From: JAICNG01 sp035765135
GTDB taxonomy: Bacteria; Gemmatimonadota; Gemmatimonadetes; Gemmatimonadales; Gemmatimonadaceae
Length of the DNA stretch: 64,000 nt
NCBI GenBank assembly: GCA_035765135.1
Contig: DASTYE010000118.1
Coordinates: 27,354 to 91,353 of the forward strand
Direction: 5' to 3'
Under the pieces are notes generated by a model that saw only the letters and a list, made by a program, of their open reading frames with translations, ran no database searches and was not told the DNA's origin. How positions within the stretch are numbered: position 1 is the stretch's first letter; each line of letters begins with the position of its first letter. The position numbers were made by a program, and so were the translations under genes. Shown piece after piece: positions 26,873 through 34,177 of this stretch.

Positions 26873-27478
26873 TCACAACAGGGGCACCTGGTTTTCGTCG
26901 GCGCGCGGCACCTGATGACAATGGCGACACCGTGCCTCGTACGACTCGCGTCCTCCCACCATGATCGTCGGCGAGTCGTACGTCGCGGGGCGCCCGTCGA
27001 TGATCCGCTGGTTCCGGCTCGCCGGCCCACCACAGATCACGCAGATCGCGTGCAACTTGTCCACCAGCTCCGCGTCGGCCATGAGCTGCGGCATCGCGCC
27101 GAACGGCTCTCCGCGGAAATCCGTGTCCGTCCCGGCGATGATCACCCGCAACCCGCGCATCGCGAACGATCTGACCAGCGGGACGATCCCCGCGTCCAGA
27201 AACTGCGCCTCGTCGATGGCGATGACATCGGCCAGTGCGTTGAGCTGTTGAGCGATCTGCATCGACGAATCGATGGGGATCGCCTCCACGGACCGGCCAT
27301 CGTGGCTGGAAACCGCGTACAGCCCCTGATAGCGCTCGTCGAGGTGCGACTTGAAAACCTGCACTTTCTTCTTCGCGATCATCGCACGACGAACGCGGCG
27401 AATGAGCTCCTCGCTCTTGCCGCTGAACATGACCCCCGCGATGACCTCGATCCAGCCGCCGCGCGCGCCGTAGAGCAT
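26873..27478 (-). CDS. tdk: Thymidine kinase, type II
   Basis: Phosphorylates thymidine to dTMP for nucleotide salvage. The 201 aa sequence has the P-loop GVMFSGKSEELIRR, the DEAQF motif in VIAIDEAQFLDAG, and the zinc-binding pairs CVICGG and CRHCHQ. The lasso loop RPATYDSPTIMVGGRESYEARC is intact. It starts 9 bases after the stop of the DEAD-box-like gene and precedes coaE. Confidence 0.95.
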   Translation of the reverse strand: MLYGARGGWIEVIAGVMFSGKSEELIRRVRRAMIAKKKVQVFKSHLDERYQGLYAVSSHDGRSVEAIPIDSSMQIAQQLNALADVIAIDEAQFLDAGIVPLVRSFAMRGLRVIIAGTDTDFRGEPFGAMPQLMADAELVDKLHAICVICGGPASRNQRIIDGRPATYDSPTIMVGGRESYEARCRHCHQVPRADENQVPLL

Positions 27479-27487
27479 GCCGTGCGT

Positions 27488-29083
27488 CTACTCGCCTTCG
27501 GTTGCCGGTGGGCGACGGCGCTCGACGTCGCCGCGAGGTCGCCGCGGCCCCCGCTCGCTACGCTCGCCTCGTTCACCGCGATCGCGCGGCCCGCGCTCGC
27601 TACGGCCCGCGCGGTCACCACGAAACCCGGGTCCGGCGCGCTCGCTGCGACCTGCACCCTCGCGCCCCTTGTCCACACGAGCGACGAGGCGGCGACCGCG
27701 GAGCGTCGTGCCGGTCAACGCGCTGGCCACACGCTCCGCCTCGCCACTGGAGATCTCGACAAGGGAATGGTTCTCGCGAAGCTCGATCTTTCCGATGTGC
27801 TCGCGCGTGACACCGGCCTCCCCCGTGATGGCGCCCACCAGATCCCCAGGCCCCACCCGGTCGCGTGTTCCAGCGCCGACGAAGATGCGCGTCCAGCCCC
27901 CAGGCGCGGCCGCCGCCGCTGCAGGCGCGTGGGCTGGCGCAACCGCACGCGCGACGTCGCGAGTGCGCTCGCGCTCGCGCTCCAGGAGATGGAGGGCCGC
28001 CGACGCGATCTCGACGCCATCGTACTCCTCGAGAAGCGGCTCGAGGGCGAGCATCTCATGCGTTGGAATGCCGCGCGTGAGGACCTCCCGGAGTTGCGTT
28101 CGCAACGATGCCATTCGCTTCCGGGCGCTGGCCGGCGCCGGCGACGCCGGCAGCGGTGTCACGGGCCCGCCACCACTCAACGCTCGTAAGGCATCGAGCT
28201 GCCGTGGCTGAACGATCGCGACGACGCTCGGCGTCGCCCCACCCATGACGGCGCGAAGCTCATCACGACTGGGGAGGTCGAGCAATACCAGCGTGTCGGC
28301 CTCGATCACTGGACCGCCTCGCGTGACCCGGACGCCGCCGTCCTCGGCGGGGTGCCCGAGCGACTCGATGAGTGCGCGAACCTCGTGCTCCGTCGCCTCC
28401 GATCGCGTGAACACGGCGGCGACCTCCGGGTCGAGCTCGTCGAGCACACGCTGCAGCGCCGCGAGTTTTCCCCACGATGACGTCGCCACGTAGCGTATGG
28501 GTACCGCGCCGCCCTCGCTGGCCGTTTCGCCGGAGCGGCGAGCGCGTCTGGCATAACGCTCGATGAGCTGCTCCAGCTCGGGGGTTTGTCGTGAGGCAAT
28601 GATCGTTCGCGCCGCCTCTTTCGGGACCTCGGCGAGCAACGACTCGAGCGCTTCCGTCGACGCAGCGTCGTCCACGATCTCGTCCACCCAGGCCAGCGTG
28701 AGCGCGCGAACACGCTCGAGCTTGAGCACGGAGGTACGCACGAGCTCGAGAAGCTCCGCGGGCGCGCCGATGACACCGTGAACGGGCGGAACACGGAGCA
28801 GGCGCGTCGCGCGTCGCGGGCTCGACGCGGGGACGATGCGAAGCCCGGCGGCCTCAGGGAGCGTCGAGACCGCCCGCGCGAACGTAATGGCGGTGTCGGG
28901 ATCGGGCACCACGAGGAGAAGCTGCAGCTCGGGAACACCGCGATCGATACGCTCGAGCATCGCCGCGAGCACGCCAGCCGCCGATGTCATGTCATGCGGA
29001 AGGATGTGGACGGCGTTCTGGCTGCGTCCAACGCTCGCCGGCTCGCGCTCGTCGTGTTCGGTGATTCGCCCGTGCTGCTCCAC
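27488..29083 (-). CDS. Degenerate DEAD-box-like protein with DbpA RNA-binding domain and RG-rich tail
   Basis: A 531-residue protein starting at a GTG (29081-29083) with GGAGG five bases upstream. The N-terminal two thirds follow the layout of DEAD-box RNA helicases (HILPHDMTSAAGVLAAML, PELQLLLVVPDPDTA, TLAWVDEIVDD, IRYVATSSWGKLAALQRVLDEL) but have no GxGKT Walker A, no DEAD box (VDEIVDD instead) and no HRxGRxGR motif. Residues about 401-473 form a clear DbpA/CsdA-type RNA-binding domain (WTRIFVGAGTRDRVGPGDLV, then a GRRLVAR end). The last 58 residues are Arg/Gly/Glu repeats. It should bind RNA without helicase activity. Co-directional with tdk, coaE and gcvH. Confidence 0.8.
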   Translation of the reverse strand: MEQHGRITEHDEREPASVGRSQNAVHILPHDMTSAAGVLAAMLERIDRGVPELQLLLVVPDPDTAITFARAVSTLPEAAGLRIVPASSPRRATRLLRVPPVHGVIGAPAELLELVRTSVLKLERVRALTLAWVDEIVDDAASTEALESLLAEVPKEAARTIIASRQTPELEQLIERYARRARRSGETASEGGAVPIRYVATSSWGKLAALQRVLDELDPEVAAVFTRSEATEHEVRALIESLGHPAEDGGVRVTRGGPVIEADTLVLLDLPSRDELRAVMGGATPSVVAIVQPRQLDALRALSGGGPVTPLPASPAPASARKRMASLRTQLREVLTRGIPTHEMLALEPLLEEYDGVEIASAALHLLERERERTRDVARAVAPAHAPAAAAAAPGGWTRIFVGAGTRDRVGPGDLVGAITGEAGVTREHIGKIELRENHSLVEISSGEAERVASALTGTTLRGRRLVARVDKGREGAGRSERAGPGFRGDRAGRSERGPRDRGERGERSERGPRRPRGDVERRRPPATEGE

Positions 29084-29124
29084 TGGTGCCTCCGTTGTCA
29101 ATGGCGTCCCCACGACCCGGGGTG

Positions 29125-29140
29125 TTAAAGTATACTCGCA
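29125..29140. promoter_or_regulatory. Shared divergent -10 region
   Basis: The palindromic core GTATAC creates a TATACT box on both strands (plus 29131-29136, minus 29129-29134) midway between the divergent DEAD-box-like and aminotransferase genes. It is an AT-rich island in a GC-rich context. -35 boxes are weak on both sides. Confidence 0.45.
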
Positions 29141-29167
29141 CACCCCATTTCCCTCCACCGCCTCCGC

Positions 29168-30388
29168 ATGTCCCTGCTCGCTGGCACTCGCAGCAATCGC
29201 GCCTTCGTGCCCTCAGGAAACATCGCGCAGCTGCGCGAATCCGCGACGATCGCCGTCTCGGCACGCGCCAAGGCGCTCCGGGCGGCCGGCCGCGCGATCA
29301 TCGACCTTGGCGCCGGCGAGCCGGATTTCGACACGCCGGAGTTCATTCGACGCGCCGCGCAGCGCGCCATCGATGCCGGCGCGACGCGTTACACCGCCAC
29401 CGAAGGGATTCTCCCCCTTCGCGAGGCGATCGCCCGACAGGCGAGCGAGGCGGGCGCCAGTATTTCCCATGGGAATGTCGTCGTGTCCACGGGCTCCAAG
29501 CAGTCACTCTTCAACGCGTGCTTCTGCTTGTTCGGCGAAGGCGATGACGTGCTCATTCCGACGCCGAGCTGGACGAGCTATTACGAGATGGTCTCGCTGT
29601 CGCGCGCGAACGCCGTGCCGGTGTTCGGCGATCCAGCGAGCGGATGGAAGGTCACGCCGTCGATGCTGGAGACCGCGTCCACCTCCCGGACAAAGGGCGT
29701 AATGCTCAACTCGCCCTGCAACCCGACCGGCGCGGTGTATTCGCGTGACGAGCTGACCGCGCTGCTCGAGTTTGCGCAGGAGCGTGGATGGTGGGTGATC
29801 AGCGACGAGATATACCGCGTCATTTCGTACCGCGAGGCGATCGCGACGTCCGCGCTCGAGGTCGCGTCGTCGCTCGATCGGCTCGTCATCGTCGATGGCG
29901 TGGCGAAAGCCTACGCAATGACAGGATGGCGAATCGGCTGGGCGATCGCGCCACGCGAGCTCGCGTCGGCAATGACCGCGCTTCAGTCGCACACCACCTC
30001 GAACGCCGCGGCGCCTTCGCAGCACGCTGCGCTTGCGGCGCTCACCAGTCGCGAGGAAGCGAGCGCCTCGGTCGCATCGATGGTCGCCGAGTTTCGGCGG
30101 AGGCGCGACGCGGTGATCGCGATCGTGCGCGGCGAGCCGGGACTCGAGGTCATCGAGCCGGAAGGCGCGTTCTATCTGTTCGCGCGAGTCGGTGGCGACG
30201 ATCCAGAGCGCGACGACGGTGCGGAGTTCGCGCGACGTCTGCTCGAGGAGCATGAGGTGGCGGTCGTGCCGGGGTCGGCCTTTCTGACCCCGGGCTGGGT
30301 GCGAATGTCATACGCCGCTCCCATCACCAGCGTCGTCGAGGGCACGCGCCGACTGGTGAAGCTATGGCGCGAAATCAACGGTCGATGA
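29168..30388 (+). CDS. Class I PLP-dependent aminotransferase (aspartate aminotransferase-like)
   Basis: Fold-type I aminotransferase of 406 aa, subgroup I-gamma. Typical motifs are IIDLGAGEPDFDTP, TRYTATEGILPLREAIA, NSPCNPTGAVYSRDEL, WVISDEIYR, and the PLP lysine segment VAKAYAMTGWRIGWAIAP, ending with PGSAFLTPGWVRMSYA. The usual serine before the catalytic lysine is alanine. Likely an aspartate (or related) aminotransferase; substrate not fixed by sequence. Divergent from the DEAD-box-like gene with a shared promoter region. Confidence 0.9.
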   Translation: MSLLAGTRSNRAFVPSGNIAQLRESATIAVSARAKALRAAGRAIIDLGAGEPDFDTPEFIRRAAQRAIDAGATRYTATEGILPLREAIARQASEAGASISHGNVVVSTGSKQSLFNACFCLFGEGDDVLIPTPSWTSYYEMVSLSRANAVPVFGDPASGWKVTPSMLETASTSRTKGVMLNSPCNPTGAVYSRDELTALLEFAQERGWWVISDEIYRVISYREAIATSALEVASSLDRLVIVDGVAKAYAMTGWRIGWAIAPRELASAMTALQSHTTSNAAAPSQHAALAALTSREEASASVASMVAEFRRRRDAVIAIVRGEPGLEVIEPEGAFYLFARVGGDDPERDDGAEFARRLLEEHEVAVVPGSAFLTPGWVRMSYAAPITSVVEGTRRLVKLWREINGR

Positions 30389-30540
30389 ACGCTCTGGCGC
30401 CTCGCGCCGGGGCCCGTATCTTGGCAACGAAGGCCGCCGATGTCGTGCCCTCCGCAACGCCGCGCCACGCGTGGCACGCGTTCGGCCTCGCCATTCCGTG
30501 ACGCGTCCAGAATACTGAAGGCCCCCAACGGAGTGCTCTC

Positions 30541-31041
30541 GTGAACATCGCCGTGCAAGTCGAGCCGATCAGCGCGCTGTCCGACGTCGAGTATCGTTGG
30601 GATCCCGACACCGACATCCTCACGGCGAGCCTCCGCAATGGTGCGACCGGCAAGGGAATGAGCGGATCGGTCGAGCTCACGGGGAGTGATGGCTCATGGG
30701 TCGTGCTCGATGTCGAGGCAGGTCGCATTCACGGCGTCGAGGTCGCCGTGTGGCCCGACGTGCGCAAGGTCGCGACCCTCGTGCCGCCCGCCGACGCACA
30801 GAACGCCAGCATCGTCGTCCCATCTCGCGGATCGCAGCCTGAGGTGGCCGCCGTCGAAGTGGATACATCGCTCATCGCCGAAGCGGATCAGTCCGAGCGC
30901 ACCATCCACTTCAAGCTCGGCGTCAAACGTCCCGCGCGCGCCGTGCGCTTCGCGCGCGACCTGGTGATCGAGCTCGACGATCGCGATCGCATCGCGGGGC
31001 TGTGGCTGCTCAACGTGCCCCCGTTTCCCGAGGACGAATGA
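30541..31041 (+). CDS. Conserved hypothetical protein, possible DUF2283-like repeats
   Basis: A 166-residue protein starting at GTG 30541 with GGAG eight bases upstream. Two halves look related: an N-terminal beta-rich unit (VEYRWDPDTDILTASL ... WVVLDVEAGRIHGVEV) and a C-terminal one (IHFKLGVKRPARAVRFARDL then VIELDDRDRIAGLWLLNVP). This strand pattern resembles DUF2283, but the match is by eye only. It overlaps the next gene, an Lrp/AsnC ligand domain, as ATGA. Confidence 0.65.
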   Translation: MNIAVQVEPISALSDVEYRWDPDTDILTASLRNGATGKGMSGSVELTGSDGSWVVLDVEAGRIHGVEVAVWPDVRKVATLVPPADAQNASIVVPSRGSQPEVAAVEVDTSLIAEADQSERTIHFKLGVKRPARAVRFARDLVIELDDRDRIAGLWLLNVPPFPEDE

Positions 31042-31316
31042 TCACGACCATCGTGCTCATTCGTGCGGACCCCAAGGTCATCCCGCAGGTCGCGCAGCGC
31101 CTGGCCGGCATCGACGGGGTGACCGATGTCTACTCCGTCTCCGGCGAATGGGACCTCGTCGCGATCGTCAAGGTGGCCGAGTACGATCGAATCGCGCAGG
31201 TCGTGACGGAGGAGTTCGTCAAGGTGCCCGGCATCGAGCGGACGCAGACACTGACCGCGTTTCGCGCCTACTCGAAGAAAGACCTCGAGCAGGCGTGGGA
31301 CCTCGGTGTTGAATAG
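31038..31316 (+). CDS. Stand-alone Lrp/AsnC ligand-binding (RAM) domain
   Basis: A 92-residue protein consisting only of the regulatory RAM domain: MITTIVLIRADPKVIPQVAQ, then VTDVYSVSGEWDLVAIVKV and VKVPGIERTQTLTAFRAYSK. No helix-turn-helix is present, so it does not bind DNA by itself. Such proteins bind amino acids and can modulate full-length Lrp-type regulators or act alone. Start ATG at 31038 overlaps the previous stop. Confidence 0.88.
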   Translation: MITTIVLIRADPKVIPQVAQRLAGIDGVTDVYSVSGEWDLVAIVKVAEYDRIAQVVTEEFVKVPGIERTQTLTAFRAYSKKDLEQAWDLGVE

Positions 31317-31346
31317 GGCTGTAACGCCACCCCGGAACAACGCCCC

Positions 31347-31976
31347 GTGAGCGATCGCGTCGACGAGTACATCACCTCGCTCTTCGCGCGCGATGACGAC
31401 GTCCTCGCGGCGCTCCGTGAGGCCGCCGACCGCGAGGGTCTTCCCCCGATCTCGATCGGCGCCGTCACCGGGCGTCTCCTCCAGGTTCTCATCTCCGCCG
31501 TGCGCGCCGAGCGTGTGCTCGAGGTCGGCACGCTCGGCGGATACTCGGCGATCTGGATGGCGCGTGCGCTGCCGCGCTCAGGTCGCCTCGTTACGATCGA
31601 GATCGACGAGCGACACGCGGACTTCGCGCGACGCTACTTCACGCGCGCGGGACTCGACGATCGCATCGAGGTACGCGTTGGTCGGGCGCTGGACGTCCTT
31701 CCAGCGTTCGACGGTGAGCGATTCGACGTGGTGTTTCTCGATGCGGACAAGGAGCCGCTCCCCACCTATCTGGACTGGTCGCTTCGCCTCTTGCGGCCGG
31801 GCGGCCTGCTCGTCGCCGACAACGCGCTGTGGGGCGGACGTGTGCTCGATCCGGCGACCGAGGACGAGGGGACGCGCGGTGTTCGCGAGTTCAACCGGCG
31901 TCTGGCGACCGACGAGCGCCTCCGGGGGACGATCATTCCGGTCGGCGATGGACTCGCGGTCGCGGTGGTGGGGTAG
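31347..31976 (+). CDS. O-methyltransferase, SAM-dependent (COMT-like family 3)
   Basis: A 209-residue methyltransferase starting at GTG 31347. SAM-binding motif I is VLEVGTLGGYSAIWMARAL, motif II acidic loop is VTIEIDERH, and the metal-binding segments are VVFLDADKEPLPTYL and LLVADNALWGGRV. This is the caffeoyl-CoA/catechol O-methyltransferase family with divalent-metal catalysis. The substrate is unknown. It follows the RAM-domain gene by 30 bases and is convergent with the downstream lipoprotein gene (12-base gap). Confidence 0.9.
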   Translation: MSDRVDEYITSLFARDDDVLAALREAADREGLPPISIGAVTGRLLQVLISAVRAERVLEVGTLGGYSAIWMARALPRSGRLVTIEIDERHADFARRYFTRAGLDDRIEVRVGRALDVLPAFDGERFDVVFLDADKEPLPTYLDWSLRLLRPGGLLVADNALWGGRVLDPATEDEGTRGVREFNRRLATDERLRGTIIPVGDGLAVAVVG

Positions 31977-31988
31977 GGCGGCGGCCTG

Positions 31989-32966
31989 CTATTTCCCCTC
32001 ATCGAGACACCAGCTCGACCGCCCTCGGAAAACCTCCCGCCAGCGCCCGTTCATCCACGCCAGCACGACCAGCGACGATTCCTGTCCGATGCCCCACTCC
32101 TCGGCCACGATCTCGTCGATACCGTCGCCGGTGACGTCGAGATGGTCGAAGAATCGGCGGTACACGGCGTTCGAGATCGGCCCGTTCACGACGTGGGCCA
32201 TTGTCGGCGCATAGCCCTCGCCGTCGCGGTCGGCGATGACGAAGAGATGGACCGTGTTCGTCGTTGGCGAGCTCGCATCGGCCGCCGTCGGGTCGATGTA
32301 GGAGGCGACGATCGTCGGCGAGTCAGTAGCGCCGGTATTGATCGCCACCGCCCGGTAGTCGAGCGCATCGAGCATCTTCCAGTCGATGTTCTCGGGCGCG
32401 CCCGCCTCAATGGCGACGTCGCGGCCAGCCTTCCGGAGCTCGCCGCCCGAGAGGGACTTGGCGCTGTGGGACTGCTGGCGGGTGAACGAGCCGGCGAGCG
32501 CCTCGACGGTGTAGGAGGATTTCGTCAGTCCGGCGACGCTGACGGCCGCGAGCGGTGTCAGGGCCTGACAGCCGGGCAGGGTGTAGAGGGGATTCTCCTG
32601 ACGCTCCCACATTCCCTGGCGGACGGTGGCCGTGCCCTGCGCGCGGCCGCCCTGATAGACCTTGTACGCCTTGCCGCGGCGCATGTACATCGCGTCGAAC
32701 TGGTGCCACCCGGTTTGCGACAGAACGATCTTCTTGAGCTGTCCGCCCTCGACGGCCGCGATCGGGATCATTCGCGGGTCCTCTCTCTCTCCGAAAACCT
32801 GGAAGAGGATGTCGGGGCGCGCGGCGAGATTCAGCGCCTCGCTGGGGGCGACCTGCGGAGGAGCCGGCTGCTCTCCTCCGATGAACCCTTTCGCCTTGTC
32901 ACACCCAGTGACCACCGTTACGATGCTCACCAGTGTGGCGATTCGCTTGATGACGGACGCGCGCAT
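31989..32966 (-). CDS. Lipoprotein of unknown function
   Basis: A 325-residue protein from the ATG of MRASVIKRIATLVSIV with lipobox VTGC (Cys at residue 22), so lipid-anchored in the envelope. The C-terminal part has FDHLDVTGDGIDEIVAEEWG, a calcium-loop or FG-GAP-like DxTGDGxDE motif seen in secreted beta-propeller proteins. I do not recognise the family. The open frame upstream of 32966 overlaps the start region of the nurA-like gene and is not coding. Divergent from nurA. Confidence 0.78.
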   Translation of the reverse strand: MRASVIKRIATLVSIVTVVTGCDKAKGFIGGEQPAPPQVAPSEALNLAARPDILFQVFGEREDPRMIPIAAVEGGQLKKIVLSQTGWHQFDAMYMRRGKAYKVYQGGRAQGTATVRQGMWERQENPLYTLPGCQALTPLAAVSVAGLTKSSYTVEALAGSFTRQQSHSAKSLSGGELRKAGRDVAIEAGAPENIDWKMLDALDYRAVAINTGATDSPTIVASYIDPTAADASSPTTNTVHLFVIADRDGEGYAPTMAHVVNGPISNAVYRRFFDHLDVTGDGIDEIVAEEWGIGQESSLVVLAWMNGRWREVFRGRSSWCLDEGK

Positions 32967-33030
32967 CAACTCGCGGAAGTGAAGACGAGAGCACGGTCGC
33001 TGAACGCGGCCGATCGGCGGGACTGAGACG

Positions 33031-34029
33031 GTGGCAGTGGAGCAGAGGCAGCGGGACTCGAACTCCCCCTCCATACCCGTGGCGAGCTTCCACGATGCGG
33101 TGCGCTTCATCGCGCACCGCATGCCCGGCGTTGCCACCGTCAGCAGCACGGCACCTTCGCTCGAGCGGTCCGAGGGTACCCACGAATCACCCCGGGTCAT
33201 AGACGCGCAAGTCGTTGAAAGTGCAACGACAGCGCGCCCGGTCGATGGCCCGGTGACGGCGACCTTTGCCGCCTTTCTCGACGGTGTTCAGGAGAGCCGC
33301 GTCGTCAATATTCTCCGGGGCGTGCCTCTCGTTTGGGGGCGCATCGCGGCCGCCGTGCGCCGCCGGATCGATCGCCGGCTCCGGACGTGGGAGAGCCCCG
33401 TCGTCGAATGCCGGCTCTATGCGCCACTCTCCCTCCTCGACGGCACCACCCGCGCTTTCCTGGCCGACACCCCCATCGTCGACACGACCCGGGCGGAGGA
33501 GGACGCATCCGCCTCGCGACATCCCGCGCACATCATCGAGCAGGCGCTGCACGCCGTGCAGCGCGACCGCGAGCGCGCCGAGCGGGCCCTCGCCGAGCGG
33601 TGGTGTCGCACGGTCGGCGAGCCGTTGCTCGTGGATGGGAGCATTTCCGCGAGCGACATCGTCGCTCGACACACCTGTGCCGTCGGGGTGATCAAGACCC
33701 ACCGCCAGCTCTATGCGTCGGGCGACATGCTGGACGTGATCCTCGGGCTCTCCGAAGGAGAGCGGACACCGGTCGTCCGTATTGCGCCGCGGAACCGAAC
33801 GCCGGTCCACTCCTGGTACCTGCGTTTGCGTGATGGAGCGCCTCACGATGCGTTGTGGGGAATCGTGCGCGTCGAGGTGGCCGAGTCGAACGACCCCACG
33901 ACACGCGCCGATGATGTTTCTCGCTGGGTGATGGCCGAGCGCGCACCGCTGGCGCTTCCGGATTTCCGGTGGGATCGAATGGCGTACCCTGTTCGTGAGT
34001 GCGAGGAGTTCCTGCGTGCGATTTCCTGA
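33031..34029 (+). CDS. nurA: NurA-like nuclease domain protein
   Basis: A 332-residue protein beginning at GTG 33031. The central motif FLDGVQESRVV (D84) followed by IPLVWGxxAAAVRRR-like sequence resembles the metal-binding N-terminal aspartate motif of NurA 5'-3' nucleases. Later acidic segments include TPIVDTT and LVDGSISASD. NurA works with the HerA translocase to resect DNA ends, and herA is the next gene. The assignment rests on the DGxQ-type motif plus context, so it is tentative; the N-terminal 75 residues look family-specific. A long hairpin repeat lies between nurA and herA. Confidence 0.72.
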   Translation: MAVEQRQRDSNSPSIPVASFHDAVRFIAHRMPGVATVSSTAPSLERSEGTHESPRVIDAQVVESATTARPVDGPVTATFAAFLDGVQESRVVNILRGVPLVWGRIAAAVRRRIDRRLRTWESPVVECRLYAPLSLLDGTTRAFLADTPIVDTTRAEEDASASRHPAHIIEQALHAVQRDRERAERALAERWCRTVGEPLLVDGSISASDIVARHTCAVGVIKTHRQLYASGDMLDVILGLSEGERTPVVRIAPRNRTPVHSWYLRLRDGAPHDALWGIVRVEVAESNDPTTRADDVSRWVMAERAPLALPDFRWDRMAYPVRECEEFLRAIS

Positions 34030-34045
34030 TGGCGGAGCCGTCAGC

Positions 34046-34145
34046 GGTCAGCAAATGCGGAACGCTGAATGCGGATTGCGTGAGAGAGCCTCCGCTGGGC
34101 AATCTCATCGGCAATCCGGATTCCGCATTCCGCATTTGCTGACCT
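34046..34145. repeat. Long hairpin repeat, family D (AATGCGGA units)
   Basis: Left arm 34046-34079 begins GGTCAGCAAATGCGGAA and right arm 34111-34145 ends TTCCGCATTTGCTGACC; the outer 17 bases pair perfectly. The arms repeat the unit AATGCGGA. Sits between the co-directional nurA-like and herA genes, so it cannot be a full terminator if they are one operon. Confidence 0.82.
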
Positions 34146-34177
34146 CCTGACGTCTCTGCCCTTCTAACCGAGATCAC

